The notes beneath the pieces are model-generated. The model was not told the origin of the DNA and ran no database searches. It was given only the letters and a program-made list of their open reading frames with translations. DNA of 64,000 nucleotides from Polyangium fumosum (GTDB taxonomy: Bacteria; Myxococcota_A; Polyangia; Polyangiales; Polyangiaceae): contig NZ_SSMQ01000001.1 of assembly GCF_005144585.1 (NCBI RefSeq), positions 186,001 to 250,000 on the forward strand, written 5' to 3'. The position numbers were made by a program, and so were the translations under genes. Positions 34,801 through 44,800 of this stretch are shown here, piece after piece; the first letter of the stretch is position 1, and every line of letters begins with the position of its first letter.

Positions 34801-37035
34801 GCGCCGCGCCGCCCACCAGGCCCGGGCGAGGTCGAGATCGAGGTCGAGGCCGCGGGGCTGAATTACGTCGACGTGATGAAGGCGATGGCTGCTTACCCCG
34901 GGACGGCCGGTGATGTCGCCACGCTCGGCCTCGAATGTGCGGGTCGTATCGTCGCGCTTGGCGAGGGCGTCGAGAACCTCTCCGTCGGCCAGGAAGTCGT
35001 CGCATACGCGCCGGGCGCCTTCGCGTCGCACGTGACCACGCTCGCCGCCTTCGTGGCGCCGAAGCCTGCGAAGATCAGCTTCGCGGAGGCCGCATCCATT
35101 CCTGTCGTCTTCACCACCGTCTATTATGCGCTCAATCGATTGGCGCGCCTGGGTCACGACGAGCGCGTCCTCGTGCACACGGCGACGGGCGGGACCGGCC
35201 TCGCGGCGATCCAGATCGCGCGGGTGCTCAAAGCCGAGGTCTTCGCGACCGCCGGCAGCGAAGAGAAGCGGAAGTACCTGCGATCCATCGGCATCGAGCA
35301 CGTCATGGATTCCCGCACGCTCTCGTTCGTCAGCGAGGTCATGGAGAGCACGTCCGGGCAGGGCGTGGACGTCGTGCTCAATACGCTGACCGGCGATGCC
35401 CGCACACGGAGCCTGGAGCTGCTCGCGCCATACGGGCGCTTCGTCGAGCTCAGCAAGCGCGACATCTACGAGAACAAACAGCTCGCCATCACGCCGTTGC
35501 GGCGCAGCGTCTCGTTCGCGTCGGTCGATCTGCCCGGCATGTCCGTCGAGCGGCCGTCGCTGCTCGGCTCGCTGCTGAACGAGGTGATGCAGCTCTTCGA
35601 AATGGGCATCTTCCAGCCCTTGCCCGTGAAGGTCTTCCCGGCGTCGGAGGCGAATGCCGCGTTCAAGCTGATGTCCGAGGCGAAGCACATCGGCAAGGTC
35701 GTGCTTGTCATGAACGAGCCAACGGCTGCGATTCTTCCCGTGGAGGAGCCGCGTCCCCGCATTCGCCCCGACGTGTCGTATTTGATCACCGGCGGCTTCG
35801 GCGGCCTCGGGCTCTCGCTCGCGCAGTGGATGGTGGATCAGGGGGCGCGGCACCTCGCGCTCGTCTCGCGCCGCGCGCCGGCGCCCGCTGCGCGAGAGGC
35901 CATCCGGGCCATGGAAAAGGCCGGCGCGCAGGTCCTCGTCGTCGAGGCCGACGTCGCCCGGGAGGATCAGGTCGCGGTGATGCTCGCGCAGATCGACCGC
36001 GCGCTGCCGCCTCTGCGCGGGGTCGTGCACGCGGCCGGCGTCCTCGACGACAGGACCTTGCTGGAGCTCGATGAGGAACGCTTCCAACGCGTGCTCGAAC
36101 CGAAGGTCGCCGGAGGGTTCAACCTGCACGCGCGCACCCGGGACCACCAGCTCGATTTCTTCGTGTTGTATTCGTCTGCGGCCTCGCTCCTCGGCGCACC
36201 GGGCCAGGGCAATTACGCGGCGGCCAATGCCTTCCTCGACGCCCTCGCGCATGCGCGCCGGCGCAGCGGTTTGCCCGCGACGAGCATTCACTGGGGGCCG
36301 TTCTCGGACGTCGGCCTCGCCGCCGCGCAGGGCAATCGTGGCCAGCGGCTGTCGTATCGCGGAATCGAGAGCCTTACGCCGCAGCAAGGGCTCCTTGCGT
36401 TCGCCCGTTTGCTCGAACGATCCCCGGCTGAGGTCGGCGTCCTGCGCCTCGCCGTGCACCAATGGCTCGAATTCTACCCGCAGCTCGCGGGCAGCCCCTT
36501 CTGGTCCGAACTCCAGCGGGATCCGAAGACGACGACGGACCGCCCGGCGCCGTCGAGCCGCGTGTCGTTCAAGGGCTTGCTCGAGCGTAGGCCTCCGGCG
36601 GAGCGGCTCCCCGTGCTGGAAAAACACATCCTGGAGCACGTGGGCCAGGTGCTCCGTCTCGACGTCGGGCGCATCGACCGGCTCGCCTCGTTCACGAGCC
36701 TCGGAATGGACTCGCTGCTCAGCCTGGAGCTACGCAATCGGCTCGAATCGAGCCTCGGCGTGCGGCTCTCGGCCACGCTCCTGTTCACGTATCCGAACCC
36801 GGCCTCGCTCGCCGATCACCTTCTCGACCGGATGAGCCTCTCGCCCGGCCGGCGTCCCGGGGACACGGCGCCCCCGTCCATGGCGGCGCCGCGGGCGGAG
36901 CGCTCGTCGGCGCTCCCGGCGAGGCCGAGTGACCCGATCCGCGTGCAGTCACCCAGGCACATTACGCAGTCGGAAGCCGAAATCCTGCTCGAGCTCGAGG
37001 AGGAGCTGGCTCGCTCGGAGGATTACCTCTCGTGA
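28855..37035 (+). CDS. PKS1: type I PKS, loading ACP plus module 1 (ACP-KS-AT-AT-DH-ER-KR-ACP)
   Basis: 2726 residues, cytoplasmic megasynthase. Domains in order with residue ranges: loading ACP (~5-80, Ser41 in GLDSLGA), KS (~106-532, Cys277 in DTACSSS, both His motifs EAHGTGT and KTNVGH present), loading AT (~620-940, Ser712 in GHSIGE), extender AT (~1045-1365, Ser1138 in GHSMGE, specificity motif VASH, methylmalonyl-like), DH (~1419-1702, His1452), a structural half-KR, ER (~1973-2288, NADPH motif ATGGTGLAA), KR (~2306-2540, TGGFGGLG, catalytic Tyr in GNYAAAN, B-type motif LDD) and ACP (~2586-2660, Ser2620). The loading AT has Gln737 where extender ATs have the malonate-carboxylate Arg (Arg1163 in the second AT), and AAVH at the specificity motif, so it should pick a monocarboxylic starter. 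The DH has Asn for Gly in HxxxG. ATG 28816 is an alternative start. Confidence 0.95.
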   Translation: MTPPNAENLSAWLVSRLAELRGIDPRTIDPRERFHRYGLDSLGATKLIADLGKHLGRSLSPTLVWEHATPASLAKFLTTSTGSSVAPTLSARPPPMPPRTTSPENEPIAIVGMACRFPKAPDLDAFWRLLHDGIDAITEVPRDRWDAADLYDPDTAATGKLNTRWGGFLDHVDTFDPQFFGISPREAVQMDPQQRLALELSLEALEDAGIPPPTLKGSRTGVFVGALFLDHALLQDRAGRESITAHTSTGGASCIIANRISYAFGLQGPSMTVDTACSSSIVAIHLASQSLRSGETGIAIAGGVSLMLVPETTMGFTRLNAMSPDGRCRAFDARGNGYVRSEGAGLVILKRLSDALRDGDRIYAIVRGSAVNNDGASNGLTAPNPLAQQSMLRDACRAAGIAPADIQYVEAHGTGTPLGDPIEAGALGAVIGVEHPPDQPLCIGSVKTNVGHLEAAAGMAGLMKVALAMQHDALPPSLHYQSPNPNIDFPRLNLRVVAKVEPWPAPEGTLRRAGVSSFGYGGTNAHVILESMARSTASVALIEAGAPEAMGASIGLALESIRGEEVIAGRVLRGPPAGLGQRLAVVASTKSGLEARLVEARGGAEGRGIFRGAARGSRRVVWVFSGQGSQWAGMGRSLVLSEPSFRAALTRCDRVLGPLLGWSVLDEIMAGSTRVAADRLDVMWPVLFAFQVALAELLHDLGLEPGAVIGHSIGEVAAAHVAGVLSLEDAARVIAHQATLVQRSAGQGMMLLAGVGWDEAQSIAASSGGRITGAIAASPTSTVFSGEGGALATLAASFASRGVFARPVSTGAAVHGPQMAYLTDELPPLLTGLHPMSARVPVVSSLTGERIRGEDLDVRYWSRQLREPVLFANGIQRLLDDGLAVFLEIAPHPIVKHSIEECIRHVDKQATAAAVAALWRNEDEGRSIREAVGQLFVHGASVLDRSAETEATETGHVHLVPVSGQTESAMRDAARRLAHYINASNGIVLRDVCYTMSVRRAHHRTRGVVAARTRAEVLDGLRALAEGRDHPLARAGALPIGGRRGLVFVFPGQGSQWVGMGRSLFVQKPVFREAIEDCDVVIRREAGFSVIEELLADETRSQLGRIDVVQPMLFAIEVALAALWRAWGVEPDAVIGHSMGEIAAAHVAGVLSLEDAAKVICRRSKLLRRVAGLGAMALVELAMDEAERALVGYEDRLSVAVSNGPRSTVISGEPAALEEIVAKLEGSGVFCRRVKVDVASHSPQMDVLKQDLSAALAELRPRPASVAMRSTVTGELVTGVELDGSYWVKNLRAPVLFGRAVAKSAEEGQTLFVEISPHPILLHSIEETLRMLSKEGAAIASLRRNEDERHCLVDALGALHVKGHELTWGRLFPRGGRCISLPTYPWQRDRYWLPDEVKSRMPSSRPWLAHATSHDPAAHPLLGSQVHLSVEPTLHFWEQSLSTTALPYLAHHRVQNDPIFPGAGYVEMALAAVVEVHGKVSVALEEVTFDRMLPVGKDPDRRVQCVLVDEEPGRASFQVSSREAGAKTWTRHAAGKVRTGVGAPGARISRERPRVLQARCPTVVNAEAFYRRMEEGGLFYGRSFRGLEQMWLGSEEGLARVFLPADVAVNADQYQVHPALLDACFQTLVQVHVASETEPLGTYVLSGVDKIRLHRSLGQEVWVHAQLHPSDDKVNPAGDVFVIDADGRVQAEVQGLRIKRLESGKSAPANVLDDSVYTIEWRKKDLDGESVRIKSSGNPGAWLFFVDEGGTAASMAFLLLARGETCVRVRVGSRFVRLEAGLFEIDPTNPEHYQRVLREAFGREVHCRGILHLFALDATPWERTTNDTIERDVANACLSALYLVQAVLRQGWRDMPRLWLVTRGAQAVLSNGTPLSVAQSTLWGLGRTIALEHPELECTRIDVDPSRSADEASVLLREISVRDREDQIAYRKEGRYVARLVHSSFDAVGVVKANVPPERANGRPFRLESLEVGVLDQLMLREAPRRPPGPGEVEIEVEAAGLNYVDVMKAMAAYPGTAGDVATLGLECAGRIVALGEGVENLSVGQEVVAYAPGAFASHVTTLAAFVAPKPAKISFAEAASIPVVFTTVYYALNRLARLGHDERVLVHTATGGTGLAAIQIARVLKAEVFATAGSEEKRKYLRSIGIEHVMDSRTLSFVSEVMESTSGQGVDVVLNTLTGDARTRSLELLAPYGRFVELSKRDIYENKQLAITPLRRSVSFASVDLPGMSVERPSLLGSLLNEVMQLFEMGIFQPLPVKVFPASEANAAFKLMSEAKHIGKVVLVMNEPTAAILPVEEPRPRIRPDVSYLITGGFGGLGLSLAQWMVDQGARHLALVSRRAPAPAAREAIRAMEKAGAQVLVVEADVAREDQVAVMLAQIDRALPPLRGVVHAAGVLDDRTLLELDEERFQRVLEPKVAGGFNLHARTRDHQLDFFVLYSSAASLLGAPGQGNYAAANAFLDALAHARRRSGLPATSIHWGPFSDVGLAAAQGNRGQRLSYRGIESLTPQQGLLAFARLLERSPAEVGVLRLAVHQWLEFYPQLAGSPFWSELQRDPKTTTDRPAPSSRVSFKGLLERRPPAERLPVLEKHILEHVGQVLRLDVGRIDRLASFTSLGMDSLLSLELRNRLESSLGVRLSATLLFTYPNPASLADHLLDRMSLSPGRRPGDTAPPSMAAPRAERSSALPARPSDPIRVQSPRHITQSEAEILLELEEELARSEDYLS

Positions 37036-40000
37036 CCACCAGACGCCCCGATGCCTCGCAGAGCATGACGACGCAGCACGACGACGACGCCCCGCCAGCG
37101 TCGGGGCTCTCGTCGATGCAGCGCGCGATCATGACGATCCAGAAGATGCGCGCGAAGATCGAGAACCTCGAGCGCGTGCGCGTCGAGCCGATCGCCATCA
37201 TCGGCATGGGGTGCCGTTTTCCCGGGGGGGCGAACACGCCGGAGGCGTTTTTCGAGCTCTTGAAGCAGGGCGTGGACGCGATCACGGAGGTCCCGCCCGA
37301 GCGGTGGGGGCTCGGCGCGGACCCGTCCACCGATCCGGAGGCGCGCGCGGTTCGCTGGGGGGCGTTCCTGCGCGACGTCGACCTCTTCGATGCTCGGTTC
37401 TTTAACATCTCGCCGCGTGAGGCGTCGAAGATGGACCCGCAGCAGAGGCTCCTGCTCGAGGTCACGTGGGAGGCCCTCGAACGCGCGGGGCAGCTCCCCG
37501 AGCGCCTCGTCGGCAGCCGGACCGGCGTTTTTCTCGGCATCATGAACAACGATTATGCCGAGCTCTCCGCCATCGCCGGTATCGAGCAGGAGGACGCGTA
37601 CACCACGACGGGCAATGGCCATTGTTTCCCGGCGGGCCGCATCTCGTACACATTCGGGTTTCAGGGTCCGAGCATGGCGGTCGACACCGCCTGCTCGTCG
37701 TCCCTCGTCGCGATTCACCTCGCCTGCCAGAGCTTGCGCAGCGGCGAGTGCAACATGGCGGTCGCGGGCGGCGTCAACCTCATGCTCGTCCCTTCGACCA
37801 CGCGCAAATATGCTAGAACGCAGGCCCTGTCGCCCGACGGTCGATGCAAGACCTTCGACGCGACGGCGAACGGGTTCGTCCGGGGCGAGGGCTGCGGGAT
37901 GGTCGTGCTCAAGCGGCTGTCGGACGCCGAGCGTGACGGCGACACGATCGTCGCGCTCATTCGTGGCTCCGCCGTCAACCAGGATGGACGCTCGACGGGC
38001 CTCACCACGCCGAACGTGCTCGCGCAGCAGGCGATGCTGACACAGGCGCTCGAGAGCTCGCGGATCGCGCCCTCCGACATCGGGTATGTCGAGACGCACG
38101 GCACGGGGACCTCGCTCGGGGATCCGATCGAGATGGAGGCGCTCACGCGCGTGTTCGGTCATCCCCGGGAGGCCGGCTCCGTGTGCGCGCTCGGGGCAGT
38201 GAAGACGAACATCGGGCACCTCGAGTCGGCCGCGGGGGTGGCCGGGCTCATCAAGAGCGCGCTCGTGCTTCAAAATGGGCTCATCCCGAAGAACATCCAT
38301 TTCCGCACCTTGAATCCTCGCATCCAGCTCGACCGGACGCCCTTCGTGATTCCCACGGAGCCGCGACCCTGGCGGGCCGCGCTGAAGCGGCGCGTGGCGG
38401 GCGTGAGCTCGTTTGGCATGAGCGGGACGAATGCCCACGTCGTCGTGGAGGAGTTCGCGCAGAGCGCGGAGGAGGATCTCACCCCCGAGGCGAGTTCGTA
38501 TCTCCTCCCCCTCTCGGCGAAGAGCCCCGAGGCGCTCCGGGCGCACGCGTCCGCGTTCCGCGATTACCTCACGAGCACGCAGGACGTCTCGTTTCGGGAC
38601 GTCGTGCACACGGCGAGCTTGCGCCGGAGCCATTTCGAGTATCGCATCTCGGCTGTCGGCCGCACCCGGGAGGAGCTAGCGCGTTCGCTCGACGCGTTCC
38701 TGGGCGGCGAGGTGGGCGGGGGGCTCGCCACCGGAAAGTCCACGCCGGCGCGGGCGAAGGTCGTATTCGTCTTCTCGGGGCAGGGCGCGCAGTGGCTCGG
38801 GATGGGGCGGAAGCTCTACGAAGAGGAGTCGGCATTTCGATCGGTGATCGATTCGTGCGACGCTCTCCTCACCCCGCGGCTCGGATGGAGCCTGCTCGAC
38901 GAGCTCGACACGACCGAGTCGATGTCGCGCTTGAACGAGACGCAGGTGGCGCAGCCGCTCATCTTTTCGATCCAGATCGCGCTCGTGGAGCTGCTCCGGT
39001 CCTGGGGGGTCGCGCCCGACGCGGTGATCGGTCACAGCGTCGGGGAGATCGCCGCTGCCTACATCGCCGGCATTCTTTCCCTGGACGAGGCGGTGCGCCT
39101 CGTCGCGATCCGCGGGCGGATCATGAACAAGGCGACGGGCCTCGGGAAAATGGTGGCGGTCGCGGCGAACCCCGACGTGGCGCGCCAGGCGATCGCCGGG
39201 TACGAGGACCGCCTGGCGATCGCCGCGGTGAACGATCCAGGCTCCGTCGTATTGAGTGGACAAACCGTCGCCCTCGACGAGGTCGTCGCGAAGCTCGAAC
39301 GCGAAGGGGTCTCGTGCCGGCCGCTGCGCGTCAATTATGCGTTTCACAGCCCGCAGATGGAGCCGCTCGCGACGGAGCTCGTCGAGCGGCTCGTGCGCGT
39401 CACGGCGCGGCGAGCCACGCTCGCGATGTACAGCACCATCCTCTCCGAGTGCGTCGAGGGCAAGGAGCTCGACGCGCGGTACTGGGGCCGGAACGTGCAG
39501 GACACCGTCCAGTTCGCGGGAGCCGTGGACGCCGCGATTCACGACGGATATCAGCTCTTTCTGGAGGTCGGGCCTCACCCGGTGCTGGCGGCGAACGTCG
39601 AGCAATGCCTTGCGATGCGCAAGGCGGCCGGGCTCGTCGCGTTCACCCTGCGGCGCAACCAGGACGAGCGCCGCTCGCTGCTCGAAGCGACGGGCGCGCT
39701 TTATACGCGCGGATGTGCGCCGGAATGGGCGAGGCTCGCGCCTAGCGGCGGAAAATGCGTCCCGCTGCCCACCTATCCCTGGCAACGGCAGCGGTATTGG
39801 CTGGAGCTCCCCGAGGACGCGCCGTTCGCCGCCGTGGGTCGGAAGGGGAAGAGCGACGCGCCGACCACGCAGAGCGCGCAGGACGATATGGTCTTCGGGC
39901 TCGCGTGGCGCGCAGCTCCGGCGGCCGTCGATGCGAATTGCGCGTCGGCCCGCGTGGGCACCTGGATGGTCCTCTGCGACGAACGGGGGACGGGACGCGC

Positions 40001-41825
40001 GCTCGGCGCGATGATGCGCGCGCGAGGCATTCCCTGCGTGCTCGTCGAGGCGGGCGAGCGGTATGAGCGTGTCGACGCGACGACGTACCGGATCCAGCTC
40101 ACGAGCGCCGAGGATCATGTCGAGCTCTTGAAGGCGGTCTTCGACGAGAACACCGTTTGCGCGGGCGTCGTCCACCTGTTCGCCCTCGACGCGGTGCCGG
40201 TCGAGCGCGCGAGCGTGTCGACGCTGGAGGCCGATGGGGATCGCGTCGTTGGTAGCGCCTTGTTCCTCGTGCAGGCGCTCGTGCAGCGAGCCTTCCGCGA
40301 AGGGCCGCGGCTCGTCTTCGTGACCCGCGGGGCGCAGGCGGTCCTCGGCGACGTCGACGTCGTCTCTGTGGCCCAGGCGCCGCTCTGGGGGTTCCGCCGG
40401 ACGCTTGCCCTCGAGCACCCGGACCTCGACGGGAAACTCGTGGACCTCTCCCCCGAGGTCGATCCCCTCGACGTCGAGCGTCTCTGCCACGAGCTCTTCG
40501 TGAACGACAGCGAGAGCGAGGTCGCGCTCCGCGGGGAGCTGCGTCACGTCGCGCGCATGACCCACAGCTCGTTCGACGCCGCGCCGGCGCGAGGCCACGC
40601 GGTTCGTCCGGAGTCCTCGTACCTCATCACGGGCGGACTCGGCGGGCTTGGTTTGTCAGTTGCGCAATGGCTGGTGGCGCAGGGCGCCCGGCACGTCGCG
40701 CTCGTGGGCCGTCGTGCGCCCACGCCGGCGGCGCACGAGGCGATCGCGCGCTTACGCGAGGTAGGGGCAAACGTGGTCGTGCTGGAGGCCGACGTTTCCC
40801 GCGCGGCGGACGTCGATGCCGTCCTCGAGCGGGTACGCGCGGAGGCGCGACCGCTCGCGGGCATCGTGCACGCGGCCGGCGTCGTCGACGACCGGACGCT
40901 GCTCGATCTTTCACGCGACAAACTCGCGCGTGTGTTCGGACCGAAGATGCTCGGCTCGTGGAACCTGCACGAGCGTACGCGCGCCGAGCCGCTCGATTTC
41001 TTCGTGATGTACTCCTCGACGGCGTCTTTGCTCGGCTCGCCCGGTCAGGCGAATTATGCCGCGGCGAACGCGTTCATGGATGCGCTCGCGCACATGCGGG
41101 TCGCCGCCGGATTGCCGGCGACGAGCATCCACTGGGGCCCGTTCTCCGACGTGGGCATGGCGGCGCTGCGCGACAATCGTGGCCAGAGGCTCTCCAGCCG
41201 AGGCCTCGAGAGCCTGACGCCGGAGGAGGGCGCACGAGCGCTCGGGCTGATCCTCGCGCGTCCGCGCGCCGAGGTGGCCGTCATGCGGTTTTCCCCGCGG
41301 CGCTGGCTCGATTTTTACCCGCAGGCGGCGGCCTCTCCCATGTTCGCGGAGCTCTCCCGCGAGCGCGGGGGCGATGCGGCGGCGTCGGAGGCGCGAAGGC
41401 GATTGCGGGAGGAGCTCGAGCGCGTGACGCCCGCCGAGCGGGTCGAACAGCTCGCGGCGCACGTCCTCGGCGAGCTTGGGAAGGTGCTCCGTCAGGAGCC
41501 TCGTCAGCTCGACCCGCGCGCGGGGTTCTCGAGCCTCGGCATGGACTCGTTGATGGGCGTCGAGCTGCGCAATCGAATCGAAGCGACCCTCGGCATCAAG
41601 CTCGCGGCGACCATGCTCTACACGTACACGAGTCCCACGGCGCTCATTGACCATCTGGCCAGCCAGTTCGCCGCGCCGCCGAAGCGCGCGGTCGAGGCGC
41701 CGGCCGCGCCCCCGGCGCCTTCGCCTGCCGCAGAGCCGGCGAAGGAGGGGGCCGGCGGCGAGGACGACCTGCTCTCCGCGTTCGATGCGTCGCTGCGTGA
41801 AATCGAGGAGCAGAAACTGCGATGA
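37032..41825 (+). CDS. PKS2: type I PKS module 2 (KS-AT-KR-ACP)
   Basis: 1597 residues. An N-terminal docking helix (MQRAIMTIQKMRAKIENLER) is followed by KS (~52-473, DTACSSS, ETHGTGT, KTNIGH), AT (~577-896, GHSVGE with YAFH, so malonyl-CoA specific), a structural half-KR (~955-1190), KR (~1195-1430, TGGLGGLG, catalytic Tyr in QANYAAAN, motif VDD, expected B-type) and ACP (~1470-1540, GMDSL). The C-terminal docking tail reads LSAFDASLREIEEQKLR. There is no DH or ER, so the module leaves a beta-hydroxyl. GTG start overlapping the PKS1 stop by 4 bp. It extends the module 1 product with malonate. Confidence 0.95.
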   Translation: MTTRRPDASQSMTTQHDDDAPPASGLSSMQRAIMTIQKMRAKIENLERVRVEPIAIIGMGCRFPGGANTPEAFFELLKQGVDAITEVPPERWGLGADPSTDPEARAVRWGAFLRDVDLFDARFFNISPREASKMDPQQRLLLEVTWEALERAGQLPERLVGSRTGVFLGIMNNDYAELSAIAGIEQEDAYTTTGNGHCFPAGRISYTFGFQGPSMAVDTACSSSLVAIHLACQSLRSGECNMAVAGGVNLMLVPSTTRKYARTQALSPDGRCKTFDATANGFVRGEGCGMVVLKRLSDAERDGDTIVALIRGSAVNQDGRSTGLTTPNVLAQQAMLTQALESSRIAPSDIGYVETHGTGTSLGDPIEMEALTRVFGHPREAGSVCALGAVKTNIGHLESAAGVAGLIKSALVLQNGLIPKNIHFRTLNPRIQLDRTPFVIPTEPRPWRAALKRRVAGVSSFGMSGTNAHVVVEEFAQSAEEDLTPEASSYLLPLSAKSPEALRAHASAFRDYLTSTQDVSFRDVVHTASLRRSHFEYRISAVGRTREELARSLDAFLGGEVGGGLATGKSTPARAKVVFVFSGQGAQWLGMGRKLYEEESAFRSVIDSCDALLTPRLGWSLLDELDTTESMSRLNETQVAQPLIFSIQIALVELLRSWGVAPDAVIGHSVGEIAAAYIAGILSLDEAVRLVAIRGRIMNKATGLGKMVAVAANPDVARQAIAGYEDRLAIAAVNDPGSVVLSGQTVALDEVVAKLEREGVSCRPLRVNYAFHSPQMEPLATELVERLVRVTARRATLAMYSTILSECVEGKELDARYWGRNVQDTVQFAGAVDAAIHDGYQLFLEVGPHPVLAANVEQCLAMRKAAGLVAFTLRRNQDERRSLLEATGALYTRGCAPEWARLAPSGGKCVPLPTYPWQRQRYWLELPEDAPFAAVGRKGKSDAPTTQSAQDDMVFGLAWRAAPAAVDANCASARVGTWMVLCDERGTGRALGAMMRARGIPCVLVEAGERYERVDATTYRIQLTSAEDHVELLKAVFDENTVCAGVVHLFALDAVPVERASVSTLEADGDRVVGSALFLVQALVQRAFREGPRLVFVTRGAQAVLGDVDVVSVAQAPLWGFRRTLALEHPDLDGKLVDLSPEVDPLDVERLCHELFVNDSESEVALRGELRHVARMTHSSFDAAPARGHAVRPESSYLITGGLGGLGLSVAQWLVAQGARHVALVGRRAPTPAAHEAIARLREVGANVVVLEADVSRAADVDAVLERVRAEARPLAGIVHAAGVVDDRTLLDLSRDKLARVFGPKMLGSWNLHERTRAEPLDFFVMYSSTASLLGSPGQANYAAANAFMDALAHMRVAAGLPATSIHWGPFSDVGMAALRDNRGQRLSSRGLESLTPEEGARALGLILARPRAEVAVMRFSPRRWLDFYPQAAASPMFAELSRERGGDAAASEARRRLREELERVTPAERVEQLAAHVLGELGKVLRQEPRQLDPRAGFSSLGMDSLMGVELRNRIEATLGIKLAATMLYTYTSPTALIDHLASQFAAPPKRAVEAPAAPPAPSPAAEPAKEGAGGEDDLLSAFDASLREIEEQKLR

Positions 41826-44800
41826 GCGGGTCGGCATCCGTGGACGAATATCGCGCCCGGCTCCGGGAGGCGCTTGCGGTTATCAACGATTTGAAAGCGC
41901 GCGTCCAGGCAGCCGAGCGCGCGCGGGTCGAGCCGATTGCGATTCTCGGAATGGGGTGCCGGTTTCCCGGCGGCGGGGAGGGGCCGGAGGCCTTTCGCGA
42001 GGCGCTCCGCCGCGGCGTGGATGCGGTGCGCGAGATCCCGGCGACGCGCTGGCCCGCGTGGATGGTGCCGAAGGACCGACCCGAGGTGCGTCACGCAGCG
42101 CTCCTCGACGATATCGACGGGTTCGACGCCGCCTTTTTCGGCATCTCGCCGCGAGAGGCACAGAGCCTGGATCCGCAGCAGCGCCTCCTGCTCGAAGTGG
42201 TGTGGGAGGCGCTGGAGGACGGCGGGCAACGCCCCGACGCGCTCATGGGCAGCCGTACGGGCGTCTTCGTCGGGATCGGGACGCTCGATTATCAGCAGCG
42301 CATCGTTTCCGTCGGGCCGGGGGCCCTCGACACGTATTCGGCCACGGGGAACCTCGGGAGCACGGCGGGAGGCCGGCTCGCCTTCACGCTCGGCCTCGTC
42401 GGGCCTTGCATCACCGTGGACACGGCATGCTCGTCGTCGCTCGTCGCGACACACCTCGCCTGCCAGAGCTTGCGGAGCGGCGAGTGTGACGTCGCGATCG
42501 TGGCCGGCGCCAATGCGCTGGTATCGCCCTTCACGATGACCATGCTTTCGCACATGCGGGCGCTGTCGCCGGATGGGCGCTGCAAGACGTTCGACGCGCG
42601 GGCAAACGGCTACGTGCGGGGCGAGGGGTGCGGGGTCGTGATCCTGAAACGCGCCTCGGACGCGCGCCGGGACGGCGATCGCATTCGCGCGTTGATCCGG
42701 GGCTCGGCGGTGAATCAGGATGGGCGGTCGACCGGTCTGACGACGCCGAACGTGCTCTCCCAGCAGGCGCTCCTGCAGCAGGCGCTCGCGAATGCGCGGC
42801 TCACGCCTTCGCAGATCGGGTTCATCGAGGCGCACGGGACCGGGACCCCGCTGGGAGATCCCATCGAGCTCGACGCGCTGCGGGCCGTGTTCGGCGAGCC
42901 GCGCCCGGACGGATCGACGTGCGTGATCGGCGCTGTCAAGACGAACATTGGTCACCTGGAGGGGGCGGCCGGGATCGCGGGCCTCATCAAGGCGGCGCTG
43001 GCGCTCGAATACGAGGAGATCCCCGGGAATCTGCATTTCCGCGTGCTCAATCCGCGATGCGACATCGAGGGGACACCCTTCGTCCTGCCGACGGGGCCCG
43101 TGCCCTGGAAGAGGGGAATGGCGCCTCGTTTCGCGGGCATAAGCTCGTTCGGGATCAGCGGGACGAACGCGCACGTCATCCTGGAAGAGGCGCCGATCGA
43201 GCCCGAGCCGACGCGGCCGTCGCCGCCCGTCGGACCGTTTTTGCTTCCGCTCAGCGCGAAGAGCTCGGGGGCGCTCCTCGCGCTCTCGAAGAAATACGCC
43301 GCGTGGATTGGATCGAAATCGGAGGAGGCGCTCTCCGACGTCACGCAAACGGCGAGCGAGCGCAGGGCTCATCACGAGTATCGCCTCGCGGTCGTGGGAC
43401 GTACGAGCGCCGAGGTCGCGGAGGCGCTCGCCTCCTACGCGGATGGGCAGGTTCGTCCGGGCGTCGCGCAGGGGCGCGTGCCGGTGCAGGGCGCGCCGAA
43501 GGTCGTATTCGTGTTCCCGGGTCAGGGCTCGCAATGGCTGGGGATGGGCCGGCAGCTCCTCGCGGAGGATCTCGCGTTTCGTCAGGCATTGGAGGCTTGT
43601 GACGCGGCGATTCGCGCCGAGGTTGGTTTCTCGGTCCTCGCGGAGCTCGCCGCGGATGAGGCGAGCGCGCGCCTCGGTGACATGGCCGTCGTGCAGCCGC
43701 TCCTGTTCGCGATCGAGGTCGCCCTCGTGGCCACGTGGCGCTCCTTCGGCGTCGAGCCCGATGTCGTCGTGGGCCATAGCATGGGCGAGGTAGCGGCGGC
43801 GCACGTCGCAGGCATCCTGAGCCTCGCGGATGCGGCGAAGGTGATTTGCCGGCGGAGCCGGCTCCTCAAGCGCGTGAGCGGCAAAGGAGCCATGGCGCTC
43901 GTGGAGCTCACGATGGCGGAGGCGGAGCAGGCGCTCGGGACGCGGGCCGCTCGCCTCGGCATTGCGGCCCAGAATGGGCCTCGCTCGACCGTGTTGTCCG
44001 GGAACGCCGACGCGCTCGAAGAGGTTCTCGCCGAGCTTGGCAAGCGCGGCGTGTTTTTCCGCCGGGTGAAGGTCGACGTCGCCTCGCACAGCCCCGAGGT
44101 CGATCCCTTGCTCGGCGAGCTGCGGGAGGCGCTCGCGGAGGTGCGGCCGGGCCCGGCCGCGATTTCGATGCGCTCGACGGTGACGGGCGGGCTGCTCGCT
44201 GGTCCCGAGCTCGACGCGGGCTACTGGGTGCGGAACCTGCGTGAGCCGGTGCGGCTCTCGCAGGTCACGAGCGCGCTCCTCGGGGCGTCGCCATGTGTGT
44301 TCGTGGAAATCAGCCCGCACCCGATCCTCGTGGCGTCGATCGAGGAAAACCTGCACGAGGCGAACCGGGAGGGCGCGGCCATCGCCTCGCTCCGGCGAGA
44401 GTCGAACGAGCGGCGCGCCATGCTGGAGGCGCTGGCCGCTTTGTACACGCACGGCGTGAGCGTGCGGTCGGCCCCGCTCGACGCCGCGCGCCGGCCGATC
44501 GTGCCTCTGCCCTCCTATCCGTTTCAGCACGAACGATACTGGATCGAAATCGGGGAGCGACGCGGCCGCGCCGCTGCCGCTGCCGGCGCACATCCGCTCC
44601 TCGGCGCGCGCGTCTCCCCCGCGGCCGCGCCGGAGATCCATTGCTGGGAGGTGTGGATCGACGTGAAGTCGTTCCCCTATCTCGCGGACCACCGTGTCCA
44701 GGGGGAGATCGTGTTCCCCGGCGCGGGATACGTGGAAATGGCGCTCGCGGCGGCGGCGGAGGTTCTCGGTGAGAATGCGGCGCTGCTCGAGGATCTCTCG